From Chara braunii (lineage: Eukaryota; Streptophyta; Charophyceae; Charales; Characeae): 20,100 nt of DNA. Shown in pieces: positions 8,825 to 17,848 of this stretch (position 1 is its first letter; each line of letters begins with the position of its first letter). The stretch covers positions 1,844,694 to 1,864,793 of the forward strand of contig BFEA01000178.1 in NCBI GenBank assembly GCA_003427395.1. Direction: 5' to 3'. The notes below the pieces were generated by a model. The model was not told the origin of the DNA. It searched no databases and saw nothing but the letters and a program-made list of their open reading frames with translations. The position numbers were made by a program, and so were the translations under genes.

Positions 8825-9847
8825 TTCCGATGCGGACAGTCCGTCGTCACGCACCAACCCACGAAGTCGTCACCCCGCTTAGTCCTCCCGCACCCGTCAG
8901 GTTAGCCCGCGCCCAGAGTCCTTCGTGGCCCGGGTCAACCCCGCGTGTTTGGCACCAGCTTGTCGGGTCGCCCGACTCCCACTTCAACTCACCTCTTACT
9001 TCACTCGTGAGCCGACCCTCACTGATCGCGCTCCCCGAGCTTCCCGCAACTGGTTAAGAGCTATCGAATTGCGCATCCGAAATTTGTAGCGTGCATGCAT
9101 GCGCGAAGCACACGGAATTGCAAGGACTTAGAAAGGAGATTAGGGGAGGGAGCGCCTACGTTCTGCATGGCCAGACCGCGGCGTGGGGGGCCTTTGCCAC
9201 TCTCCACGCATCGATCCGATCAGGCAGCCCGCGGGCTATCCAGACTTAGCAAGAAGGAAAAGAGAAGGCGGGAAAGACGAAGCTCAAGAAGAAAGATACA
9301 GTTACAATGGTGCCGCCCAAAATTACAGTTACTTGCAAGATTAAGGGCGCCGACTAATCAGAGCTCTGTTGCAGCCACAAAAAGAAGCGCACAAGCAAAA
9401 GGCGTCGCGCGTGGCAAAAAAAATCCCAAATTCCTCAATTCCTAGCTAATGCAAAAAGGATCTTTTAATAAAATGCAAATTCCGAAAAGAAAGTCTGAAA
9501 TTCCGAGAGCCGCTAGGGCTTGTCAAGATTCAAAGAAAAAATTCAAAAAGAACAAAGCAAACTTCCCGCGCGATCCTTGTGCCTAAAATCCGACAACAGA
9601 ACAGAAAAGAAGCGACGTCAACCATTATTATTCGCGCCTTGTCGGCACGACAACCACTCAATCGGCCATCTCAGGACTTGCTGGGCCCATAACCCAGCCA
9701 TCCGAACAGAAGCAACGAAAAAGCGAGGACACCGATGCAATTTTCCTTCCGATCCCGATCTCCCGTAATTGGTCCATCCTTCCCATCTTAGGACCCCTCA
9801 TTGTCATCGCACAGAAAGTCGCGCGGAACAGAAAGTGGTTCGTCACA

Positions 9848-10367
9848 TATGTGACGCCCAAGGGGTTCCAACCTTAAGCAAGCTCCCTCTTGCTTGAATC
9901 ATAACACACGTCGATCTCTCTCATCGATCGCCTGCGGAGCTCATCTTCGTTGCCACTTACCGTGCAAAAGAGTGTGGATGTCATCCAGTGTGGCATACGT
10001 GGCTCTATCCTACGAATTCCTCAGGAAGGGCTCTCTGCAATCCAAGGAGGGGATCATATGTGCCATGACCATGTTACGCACCAATCATCTGTGCATCAAT
10101 GTCCACCAGGGAGGGGAAAAGGAAGACGTTACATGGGGGCATGACAATGAGTTGGGTTAGATGGAAGCGGGGCCAAGAATCGTTCCATCTCTGCTACCGT
10201 TACTGAAAGCTCCGATAACAGACGATTTGAAGGAAGCGGGGGAAGCGGTTACCACTATGGGGGAGGGAAGCGAGATAGTCGGGGTAGAGGGTAGTGAAAG
10301 TCCGGAAGAGTGCCGTGCAAAAGTGATCTTGGTTTTCGCATGCAGGGATAGTCCCCGTGATCATGCA
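9848..10367. other. Spacer between 3' LTR and third reading frame
   Basis: Internal part of the element just inside the 3' LTR. The junction forms a perfect 16-bp palindrome CGTCACATATGTGACG (9841-9856). A small hairpin GCAAG-CTCCCT-CTTGC follows shortly after, near 9880-9896. No coding motif recognised; a plus-strand 143-codon frame starting at 10161 overlaps the minus-strand third frame and looks like its antisense shadow. Confidence 0.45.
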
Positions 10368-11643
10368 CTAGACCTCGACAATATTGTGATCCCGCCACGT
10401 GGCACTGAAGAGGAGGGCGTGAAGACAGAAGACAGGGGAGGCACACCAGGTAGATGGATGAGGATGAACCGTGACAGCAAGACGAGTGGCGTAGAGAAAG
10501 CGGAAGGTGTCGGTCGGGAAGGGGTTGTGGGGGAAGGTAACGAGGGTGGTGATCTGGTGGAGGGTGAGGTAGTCAAGGGGACGGCGGGATAATGCTCGGG
10601 GACGAAGCCCGATTCCCCACATCGGTACGTGCACGAATTGGGGGACTGGCTGAGGTGGAGGGGGAGGGGTATCGGCTTCGTCGTCGCCTGATCGGTGCGC
10701 TTGAAGTCGTGGCAGCAGGGTCCCCATCTTCTGGCTTAGGCGGCTTCGGATCTTTGGTTGGATCGTTCGAGACTGGCTGATCCGCCTCGCTTGTGTACTC
10801 CTGCTGCTGCTTACCAGCCGCGATCTCCTCTCTCTTTCGTACCGCCGTGGATCCTCCTCCTGAGTCTCCTCACGATCCGCCTCTTCGCCCAAAGCCTCCC
10901 ACTCAGACTCTTCTTCCTCCAACTGATCTTCCTCTTCTTCTTCGTCTTCACCGCCCGGCTCCTCCTCGCTGTATTCGCTGTAACTCCCTTCTTCAGGAGT
11001 TTCTTCTTCTTCCTCTTCGTCGCCTCTCTCTTCGTCCTCTTCTTCCGCCTCTTCTTCCTCTAGCGTTAACACTTCGTCACCGGATGTCGCATGAGGCTGG
11101 AAGAAAGAGATATCGATTATCCTTCGTGGGTTCAAGTATTGGCCTTGGCGGGTTGTTGTTTCCTCCTGGTTCTTCAAGGCAAGCCGACCATTGCAGATAG
11201 GGTGTCAGCGATCGCGAAAGGACATGAGGGACTGGGCTCTCGTCACTCTGCGAGATGATATCAAGGGGAAGGTCGTCGACGAGCTGCGCAAGAGGGATCG
11301 TAAGTTCCCGCACGATCGTCTCTCGATGGCCAGGCTGCACAGTCCCGGACAGAAATCCGAGAAGGTTTCCCTCCACTTCCATTCTCTAGGCTTGGATGAG
11401 GAGTAGCTCCACGTGCTCGATCCAGGCGCGGTGCTCGTCGTCGCGCGTCCACGTCAGCTGCACCTCAGTCAGACACACCGAAAGATCCACGAAATGCTCA
11501 CACCATCGTTCCCACTGTCTTCGATCAAGGAGAGGGACAGGGAGTGGTTCTAAACGAAAGGAGAGATGGGGGTAAAGATCAGACTGCCGGAAGGTAGGGA
11601 CGAGAGTTGGGAGCGTGAAAGTAGAGAGCTGGGATGAGTTCAT
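10368..11643 (-). pseudogene. Third reading frame of the gypsy element, acidic protein of unknown function
   Basis: This lies between integrase and the 3' LTR on the same strand as gag and pol. A frame from 11643 continues to about 11077, crossed by one TAG at 11386-11388. A second frame, shifted and overlapping near 11080-11180, continues to 10368. The first part is mixed globular-looking sequence (DRRQWERWCEHFVDLS, RELTIPLAQLVDDLPLD). The second holds a long Glu-rich tract (codons roughly 39-115, about 10830-11063), then a basic Arg/Ser segment, then a proline run. No signal peptide, envelope-like membrane segment or chromodomain is visible. Ty3/gypsy elements usually end pol near integrase, so over 1.2 kb of extra coding-like sequence is unusual. 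Function unknown. Confidence 0.5.
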
Positions 11644-12120
11644 TGAGGACTTTGAAAAGGGATGAGCTTAGGAAGTACCACCGCCGGCTCGTGCCGGGAC
11701 GTCCGGAGCCTTCCGACTTCGATACCGTCCATGGGGACCAGGCTGTCGCCGCGCCGCGTAAGCCACTGAACCCACTCTATTGCCAGCTGCTGGCCCCATT
11801 GCCTAAGTGACGTTCGGATGGTCGTGTGCCTCAGAGCGTTGATCGCGCTAATGTCGCCACTGAAGACGACGATGGTAGATACATGGCTGACTCCTGGTGC
11901 TGATAGCCGTCAAAAATTCGAATTGGATGCCTCCGCGAACATGATCGTCTGACGATGGCCGGTGAATCGAAACTCTGCTGCCGCGTACACTCCCGTGGTA
12001 CAAAAAAATTGCACGAGCCGTAGAAGATCTGTACTGAATCGCGGGTGATGGACCTGCCAAATTGCCGAGATATCACCACAAGGCGCCAACATGTGATCGC
12101 TAAGAGCTCGCTCCGTGAGA
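11644..12120 (-). other. Degenerate coding-like stretch between integrase tail and third frame
   Basis: Minus-strand frames such as 11831-12079 are open for up to about 80 codons but carry no motif I know. They probably belong to the decayed link between the end of pol and the third frame. Confidence 0.3.
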
Positions 12121-12274
12121 AAACTCATGGCTATGGCGAAGGGGACGAAGAAGGGGCGGAAGATGCAGGAGGGGATGAGAGCGAAAGAGAGTCGTCGTAA
12201 ACTCATCGCGATGGCGAAGGGGACGAAGAAGGGGCGGAAGATGCAGGAGGGGATGAGAGCGAAAGAGAGTCGTC
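12121..12274 (-). repeat. 78-bp tandem duplication (26 codons)
   Basis: Bases 12121-12198 and 12199-12274 are almost identical, each starting AAACTCAT and containing ATGGCGAAGGGGACGAAGAA. The period is 26 codons, so the duplication keeps frame; on the minus strand it encodes a Ser/Pro-rich repeat (DDSLSLSSPPASSAPSSSPS) just after the integrase tail. Confidence 0.85.
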
Positions 12275-12505
12275 ATTTCCCTCCGTAGCGAAGGAGGAAG
12301 CAAACATAGCCCGAGATGGAGCGGAAGGGAGAGAACGCAGGTAGGACACGTGGCGAACGATCGGTCGAGCGGATCGGCTTCCTAAGACCTCCGGCACAAG
12401 GCGCACGGTGTTTACCCCGTTCGGGCCGAGATCGATCACATGGAATTGCTCAAAGAATTGTCGCGCTATCTTCCCTTGGCGAGCACATCTCCTCACCTGC
12501 ACCAA
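12203..12505 (-). pseudogene. Integrase C-terminal (GPY/F-like) region and Ser/Pro-rich tail
   Basis: The frame contains LVQVRR-like basic sequence, then LGPNGVNTVRLVPEVLG, then RHVSYLRSL. In Ty3/gypsy integrases a GP-aromatic motif is followed by an HVS-LR-type segment; here the aromatic residue is replaced and the fit is loose. It is followed by the Ser/Pro-rich duplicated segment. No chromodomain is recognised. Confidence 0.5.
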
Positions 12506-12611
12506 GTCCCCTAATTTATATTGAAGTCGTGGTCCCGCATTCCCATTCCGGGACTCATGACTGCGAACCGGTCGACCGTGGGCAACTCAATCATTTTCTA
12601 GCGTTTTCGGG

Positions 12612-13142
12612 CTAGTCGGGGAAGGGTTCGTTCATCAGTTCCATATGCCGCTTGGCCTTGTCCCAAACTGTGGCTCTTGTGGGCCGTCGGTTCAGTGAAG
12701 ACTCATCGGGGAGACTTGGTATTGAGACACATACTACACTATTGGTCCTTAATTGAAAGGGGCTAAGACCCGTCGATTCGTGAGGCGTTCCCCGATGGAC
12801 CGCCAAGATGTGATCCACGATATCGGGCCAGGGCGTCGGGTCCCATGCCGTGATGTTTCGTCGTAGCGCAGTCTTTATCACCTCCCCTCTGAATTCCGCT
12901 CTGTTATCGGTCAGGATTTCCCCGGTGTCATGGTGCATCCCTAAAAACCGGTTGACATATCACGTAATCTCAGTCGCCTGGCGCATACGACACGGATACG
13001 CCTCAATCCATTCTGAGAAATGGTCTAAAAACACCAGTAGGATTGAATACTCACAGCTATTGGGTCCAGGGGGCACCACAATATCGGTCGTATTCATACT
13101 AACCTTTTGAAATGGCCGTTCGACTACCGTCGGCACTATCAA
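12612..13142 (-). pseudogene. Ty3/gypsy integrase core, broken
   Basis: The retroviral-type integrase core is read as two same-strand segments separated by a TGA at 12960-12962. VSMNTTDIVVPPG carries Asn (13092-13094) where the first catalytic Asp is expected. FLDHFSEWIEAYP is the usual hydrophobic strand. TDNRAEFRGEV keeps the second catalytic Asp (12906-12908). After RRNITAWDP the chain jumps to HRGTPHESTGLSPFQL, the C-terminal end of the core. The segment that normally holds the third catalytic residue, Glu, is missing, so there is an internal deletion. This integrase could not catalyse strand transfer. Confidence 0.85.
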
Positions 13143-13340
13143 TCTTGGCGGATGAATCGGCGCCTTGTCAGCGGCGCAGACCTAGCAATTCGCGACGATG
13201 AACTTTACATTATCGCGAATATTGGACCAATACCACTCGTTCTTGTCGATTGCCACTTTCGTGATCCGTACGGCAAAATGGGCCGCAGTTTCCTCATGCG
13301 CTGTCTTCACCCAGTCATACCTCATGAACGGGTGTGGTAC
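13143..13340 (-). pseudogene. Integrase N-terminal HHCC zinc-binding domain with in-frame stop
   Basis: Read on minus from VVPHPFMRYDWV: His at 13296-13298 and His at 13278-13280, then EWYWSNIRDNV, then Cys at 13185-13187 and Cys at 13176-13178. Between the two Cys is a TAG (13182-13184), giving C-stop-V-C in place of C-X2-C. This is the zinc-binding module that precedes the integrase core in Ty3/gypsy elements. The upstream reading frame is interrupted by the inserted inverted-repeat element. Confidence 0.75.
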
Positions 13341-13348
13341 CACCATCC

Positions 13349-14128
13349 ATCAACGGAAAAATTTTCCAATATTAGATAATCATTCTATAGTAAAATTACA
13401 ATACAAATTTTAAATTTTCATTCCCTCTTAAAAAATGTCATTCAAATTTTAAAAATTTTCATCTTACTTGCAAACTTTCATTCCAAGAATAGGGTATCCC
13501 TTCTTATTTGGACTGCATGCTAGAGATGGAATGAAAGTCTGGATTAGTTCATGAAATATTTTAATTGGACCGCCATTCTAAGTAAGGATTTTCAGTCATA
13601 AACTAGGCTACCAGAGTGCCCTGGGGTCACTTGGCCGGCCGGCCCAAAAAAATTAAAAAAAAAAAAATTTAAGTTTTATTTTTATTTTTAATTTGGTAAA
13701 TAATTTTGATGTGACCCTGAGGCAAAAGTTGTTGAGTTTGTTTTTCTGCATAACATAGTTTTTTTAAGGATTTGTTCAATTGTTTTTATTTTTATTTTTT
13801 GTTGCTGGGAACTTTCCTGGTCCTTGCACGGGCTGGCCACCCGGGACCCGGGCGGCCCGGCTGGTAGCCTAGGTCATAAATAAGTTAATCCAATCTAAAT
13901 TAGAAGATATTTTTTGTTATAGAATAAAAATTTAATTAAAACATTTCATAAACCCGTCCAGACTTTCATTCCATCTTGAACAAATGAATGTAGATGGGAG
14001 CTTATCAAATAAAACTGGAAATTTTAGAATTGGACGAACATTGGAATGATAATTTATAAATATAACGGATTTTTTTTTTATGGAAGGTTTTTTCAACTTT
14101 CATTTATCGTAGGAATTTTTCTGTTGAT
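13349..14128. mobile_element. 780-bp AT-rich inverted-repeat element inserted in pol
   Basis: AT-rich, non-coding sequence breaks the pol frames. The left end ATCAACGGAAAAATTTTCC (13349-13367) matches the reverse complement of the right end, ATCAACAGAAAAATTCC (14112-14128). ACCATCC stands immediately left (13342-13348) and again at 14137-14143, eight bases beyond the right end: a possible target duplication with extra bases. Internal inverted repeats are strong: GATGGAATGAAAGTCTGG (13525-13542) against its exact complement at 13958-13975, and TAGGCTACCAG near 13605 against CTGGTAGCCTA near 13861. The GC-rich centre (GGCCGGCCGGCCC at 13633) is flanked by A/T tracts. This is a MITE or fold-back insertion; superfamily unknown. 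Confidence 0.75.
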
Positions 14129-14172
14129 ATCCCACTACCATCCGTCTTTCGTTTTTCTAATCGGCCCTCATT

Positions 14173-14367
14173 TCAGTGATAGTCCCTAGCCCTTTCATTG
14201 ACCCTCCTCCGATCCTCCTTAGTGAAGTCCTGGAGGGGGTTACCTACCAAGGTAGCTATTAGAGCAATGTCCGTCCATTCCTCGGCCCTCCTAAACTTCC
14301 GGGTCTTTTCCAACCCCTCTGACGTGGCATCGAAAAATCGAGCTTCAGTCGGGATCTTATCATTTCG
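14173..14367 (-). pseudogene. Charged linker between PHD-like module and HHCC domain
   Basis: Continues in frame after the last PHD cysteine for about 60 codons, with KFRRAEEWTDIALIATLVG and a basic EDRRRVNERARDYH end, then a TGA at 14173-14175 shortly before the inserted element. The segment is charged and helical-looking with no domain I recognise. The frame downstream of the insertion is offset. Confidence 0.5.
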
Positions 14368-14529
14368 ACACAAGGGACACAACCAAGGCTTATCGCCATT
14401 TCTGTACTGAATGCACGAGCCATGGGCTCATGCGACACACTGTCGACAATCTACCCATTCGACATATCCTTCCCCACTAGGACGCGTAGGGATCGTGTAG
14501 ACGCGCGAAATTGCCTTGCAAAAATAGCA
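14368..14529 (-). pseudogene. PHD-finger-like Cys4-His-Cys3 module inside pol
   Basis: Reading minus from 14529: C-Y-F-C, 23 residues, then WVDCRQC, two residues, a TGA stop, A-H-G-S-C, 11 residues ending PWL, then C-P-L-C. Cysteines and histidine fall in the order C-X2-C, C-X2-C, H-X2-C, C-X2-C. The stop (14428-14430) sits two residues before the His, exactly where PHD fingers have an invariant Trp; TGG to TGA is one transition. The first loop is slightly long and the last slightly short for the textbook PHD spacing. PHD fingers usually read histone H3 tails. The module lies between RNase H and the integrase zinc domain, not at the C-terminus where chromodomains occur. A different zinc-binding fold is possible. 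Confidence 0.65.
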
Positions 14530-15100
14530 AAATTTGTCAAGGAGGGAGAGAAGAGATGAGGATGAGAGGGGAGAGAGAGGAGTCACAAGATTACCTCCGT
14601 CACCCATTGCCACTTGCCTGCTTCTTGCCGCTACCACTTGTCGGCACTTGGGTCCGTTGGCTGATTCCGGCTCCTTCCACGGAATGATCTCTTCACCCTT
14701 AGGTACTTTAGCGGGGCGATGCAGACGTGTCAACCCGTCCGCGTTGCCGTGCCTCTCTGTTTTCCGGTGGATGATGTCGAAGTCGTATTCCTGTAGGCGC
14801 ACTACCCAACGTCCAATCATACCCGTGTAATTAGTGAGCTTCTTGAGAGCCAGCAACGGCTTATGATCTGTAACAAGGAGGAACTTTTGTTCGTACAGAT
14901 ACGGATGGAAGTGCTGAATCCCCCGACTACAGCATAGTATTCACCTTGTGGGGCCGAGTCGTTTCTCCGTTCATCTGGCACCGTACGAGACGCATACTAG
15001 ATGACGTGTTCCCGGTCGTCGTTCCCCTTCTGCGCTAGAATAGCGAAGATCGCGTCTGGCTGTCAGTCCGTGATAAGAATGAACTGCTTTGTAGGGTCCG
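14530..15100 (-). pseudogene. RNase H domain of the gypsy element
   Basis: Follows reverse transcriptase on the minus strand. ILITD then a TGA at 15063-15065 and QPDAIFAILAQKG form the start with the first Asp. EHVI, a TAG at 14998-15000, then YASRTVPDERRN follow, and after a frame change LLVTDHKPLLALKKL and VVRLQEYDFDIIHRKTERHGNADGLTRL. The last two blocks are the characteristic DHKPL and ADxLSR-type end of Ty3/gypsy RNase H. A linker rich in Ser and Leu then leads to the PHD-like module. Two stops and at least one frameshift make it inactive. Confidence 0.85.
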
Positions 15101-15982
15101 GCTGGATCAAAATAGGTGCCGTGGCAAAAGCCTCCTTGAGAGTGGCGAAGGCCTGTTCACACTCCGCGTCCAAACTGAGGGGTTGGTCCTTCCGTAGCAG
15201 ATTCGTCAAAGGTCGCGCAATCGCAGCGAAGCCTTTGATAAGACGACGGTAATATGATGCAGAATTGATGCTACTCCCATGAATGCTCGAACCTGCGTCA
15301 CGGACGTGGGAACAAGAGCATCTTTCACTACCGCGACTTTCCTCGAATCCGGTCGCAGTCCTCCATGTGTCACCACGTAACCCAAAAACGAGGTTTCTGA
15401 CAGAAAAAACTCGCTCTTTTCGAGCACGATCTTGAACCCAGCGTTTCTCAGAGCTCCTAGCGTCCACTCGATGTGTTGTGCATGCCCGTGATAGGTCTCC
15501 GAGTAGACGAGGATGTCGTCCATGTACACAATAACGCAAAAGTTAATCATCCCCTTAGTAAGTCGCGTCTTGTTGACGAAGTTTTGGAACGTTACGTTCA
15601 TAGCCCACTGAAACGTGGCAGGCGCGTTGCAAACCCCCATCGGAGATCGAACCCACTGCCACGTGCCTTCGAAAAGTACAAAGGACGTCTTTGGTTGATC
15701 TTCCTCCTTAACCAGAATGTGATGGAAGCCGTGATGAATATCAAATTTACTAAAATAATTAGCACAACCAATTGCATCCAGCAAATCATCAATCATGGGA
15801 AGGGGGTACACATCTTTAATCGTGATGTCATTCAGCTTGCGATAATCAATGCATATGCGAATTGATCCCTTCTTTTTCAGTACCAATACTACTGGGAATG
15901 ACCATGATCCGGTGGCGGGTTTGATCCAACCATAAGCTTCAAACTCTCGAATCCGCTCAAGGGTCGTTTTCCGTTCTACCAA
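15101..15982 (-). pseudogene. Ty3/gypsy reverse transcriptase
   Basis: Frame 15982-15206 carries the ordered reverse transcriptase blocks: WSFPVVLVLKKKGSIRICIDYRKLN, then VYPLPMIDDLLD, then FSKFDIHHGFHHI with the first catalytic Asp, then PMGVCNAPATFQWAMN, then YMDDILVYS (YMDD at 15515-15526), then FEFFLS-like and FLGYVV blocks. A frameshift near 15260 moves the remaining connection (YYRRLIKGFAAIARPLTNLL and the EAFATAPIL block) to the frame ending at 15063. At the 5' side the frame runs back with IYCKPYKYSLVERKT, and another frameshift near 16015 separates it from the upstream HEIQTGNH segment. The catalytic core itself is uninterrupted. It makes element cDNA in the cytoplasmic particle. Confidence 0.93.
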
Positions 15983-16755
15983 GGAGTATTTGTAGGGCTT
16001 ACAATAAATCGGGGATGGTTTCCGGTCTGGATTTCATGTTGTATGACCAATGACAATCCGATGTCTGTGTCTGTCAGACTAATCATTCTCTTGTATTCTT
16101 TTAAAATTTCCGCGATTAGATGATGGATTTCCTCGGGTACGTATTTGGGCACGTGCAACTCGTATAGCTCATCCCATATTCGTACATCGATGTGTTTCGT
16201 ACTCACCCGCTTAGTGTTTTCGTGTGGGGGCGCGGAAATAAACGAATTGTCCGACCGCTAGGAGAATACCGTGACCATCACTTATGCATCCTGTTCTCGA
16301 ATGGCCACATGTTCTTCCGGTGTTATTCCGTTTTGAATGTCCTGCCAAGGCACTGGTTTCGTCGCAATTTTAATTCCGAGCCGAGTTTCGGGGCGCTCAG
16401 GGGGTTCCAAAGAATTGGTCTCTGCCCCTAGGCGTATCAATCGAATCTCTTTGGTCGGTGTCAAAAGAGATCACAGGAGATTTGTGATATTGCAATAGTG
16501 CCTTTTGTCATTGTATCGTGCAAGTAGAGGGAAGATACCTTCGTATATGGTTCGACGGGGTTCCAAAGAATCGACCATCCTCGAAATCTGTACGAGGGGT
16601 TCCCCCATAATCATCGCTTGCATTCTTTGTAGACTCTGATCAGTCAGGCTTAGCGATCTTGTGTTTGCTCATTGCATAGGGTAATAGATACGCTGTTGTG
16701 CCATCTCCAGGATCACCGGATCATCCTCGTCACTGTTATCCGTGTCCTTCGACGG
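15976..16755 (-). pseudogene. Degenerate link between protease and reverse transcriptase
   Basis: Several minus-strand frames, including 15976-16206 with HEIQTGNH, the usual lead-in to reverse transcriptase, and 16282-16464, which is unrecognised but includes PVPWQDI. Stops and frame changes are frequent, consistent with decay of a continuous polyprotein. Confidence 0.55.
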
Positions 16756-17412
16756 TTATCCGTCGTCTGTGGAATTATCCCAGGTGATCACGCGGAGGGT
16801 TCCCGTCATAATGGGAGAAACTCGCAGAGTCGCATTAGTGGTGGTACGAAGGGTCAGTCTCATTGGCACAACATAAGGTTTCCCCCCTGTGTTTCGGAGG
16901 ACGATCGATCGCCTCTCGAAATCCAGATTGGCTCGCAAGGCCACCAGAGCGGGAAGGCCAAAAAGGACGTCGTAAGTGTTTACGTCCAAGACTACGACAT
17001 CTCCTAAAGCATGCACCTTCCCTAATCGAAAAACAACATTGATCATCTGTCCCACCGTTTGAATCTTTTCCTCATCTGTTGAAACGAGTTGGTCTTTCTC
17101 TGTAAGCATGATTAGATCATTCTTTCTTCCTGGCAGTGCCCTTTCAACTACCCGTAGTGAGATAGCCAAAACAACGACTCCCGAATCGATAATGACGTTG
17201 TACGAGATTCCCCATATCTCGATGTCACATTCTGCAGATTTCCACGGGATTGGTTTAATCCTGAGGAAGTGGTCATCTTTTTGGATTAACCCCAAGCGTA
17301 TCGGGTCTGAAGTACCAACATCGTTTTCGTTTTGGGTTGGACCTTTTGCTTTCGTGTTCGCTGTTCGAGCAAGGGCAAATCGTTTCCGATTCGCCTTACA
17401 ATGTTGCAGCAT
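16756..17412 (-). pseudogene. Retropepsin-like aspartic protease
   Basis: 218-codon minus-strand frame. The active-site motif is VIIDSGVVVLAI (Asp at 17185-17187), a variant of the usual D-T/S-G-A. About 75 residues later VVVLDVNTYDVLFGLPALVALRANLDFERRSI gives the hydrophobic strand and G-L/M-P/D-W/A-L flap-end seen in Ty3/gypsy proteases. It cleaves gag and pol into mature proteins. The frame is open, but it is cut off from gag upstream and reverse transcriptase downstream. Confidence 0.8.
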
Positions 17413-17848
17413 CCGTTCGTTAGCCTGTTCTAATATCGAAAGTAGATGACCAATCAGAAGGGGGATCTAATGATCTAAAGCTCGAACGATGTTGAGAACA
17501 TCGATTTCCCCTGTGACGAAGGTGAATCCTCCCGACTCCATCTCTCCTGGAGAACGTTGCCACTTCGTCACTTCCCTTTGTTCGGGTGCGGGTCTGATTG
17601 TTCCTATCATGCATTGTTCCGGAATCCGAGCGTTACGTACTGATCCAATGGGCTAAGCTCAACAACTTCCTCCGTCGTAGCTAGTGTGCTTCCGCCCCCT
17701 TCTATGTCTTCCGTTAGTGCCCCTACTCGTCCAAGTCCGTTGGCGATCGGGGCCGCCACTACCGGTGCGGCTCCGACTCATTACTGCGGGGGTCGTTGGG
17801 GCCAATCTCGGGCTATATGCTTTGGTTGGTGACACGTGTAACAAACGT
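17413..17848 (-). pseudogene. gag nucleocapsid zinc knuckle, degenerate
   Basis: A frame overlapping the end of gag reads NLNVCYTCHQPKHIARDW (Cys at 17841-17843). This fits C-X2-C-X4-H-X4-C except that the last Cys is Trp (17802-17804), a single third-base change from a Cys codon. It is one frame off the gag frame above, implying a small indel near 17850. Two stops follow soon after. Knuckles package element RNA. Confidence 0.65.

Larger units (their letters stand above)
7423..9847 (-). repeat. 3' LTR of the Ty3/gypsy element (left copy)
   Basis: Bases from about 7431 to 8584 align along their whole length with 18961-20100, so this is one of a direct LTR pair. The left boundary is TGTGACG at 7423 and the right CGTCACA ending at 9847: a perfect 7-bp terminal inverted repeat with TG...CA ends, which supports these limits and a length near 2.4 kb. 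Beyond 8584 the partner copy is outside the window, so the 9847 limit rests on the terminal repeat alone. No good polypurine tract touches 9848; a purine-rich minus-strand stretch (GCAAGAGGGAG) lies about 35 bases away, which leaves an alternative boundary open. Five Gs precede 7423. The two LTRs differ at many sites plus small indels, so the insertion is old. Confidence 0.8.

Noticed and set aside
8803-8830. CT microsatellite as a notable repeat in its own right
   Set aside because: Only about seven CT units; common in genomes and mentioned only as part of a possible LTR promoter.
9848-10367. Chromodomain or envelope gene before the 3' LTR
   Set aside because: No aromatic-cage chromodomain pattern, signal peptide or membrane anchor could be seen.
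10161-10592. 143-codon plus-strand open frame
   Set aside because: It is antisense to the end of the third gypsy frame, is low in complexity (Gly, Glu, Val) and shows no motif; treated as a shadow.
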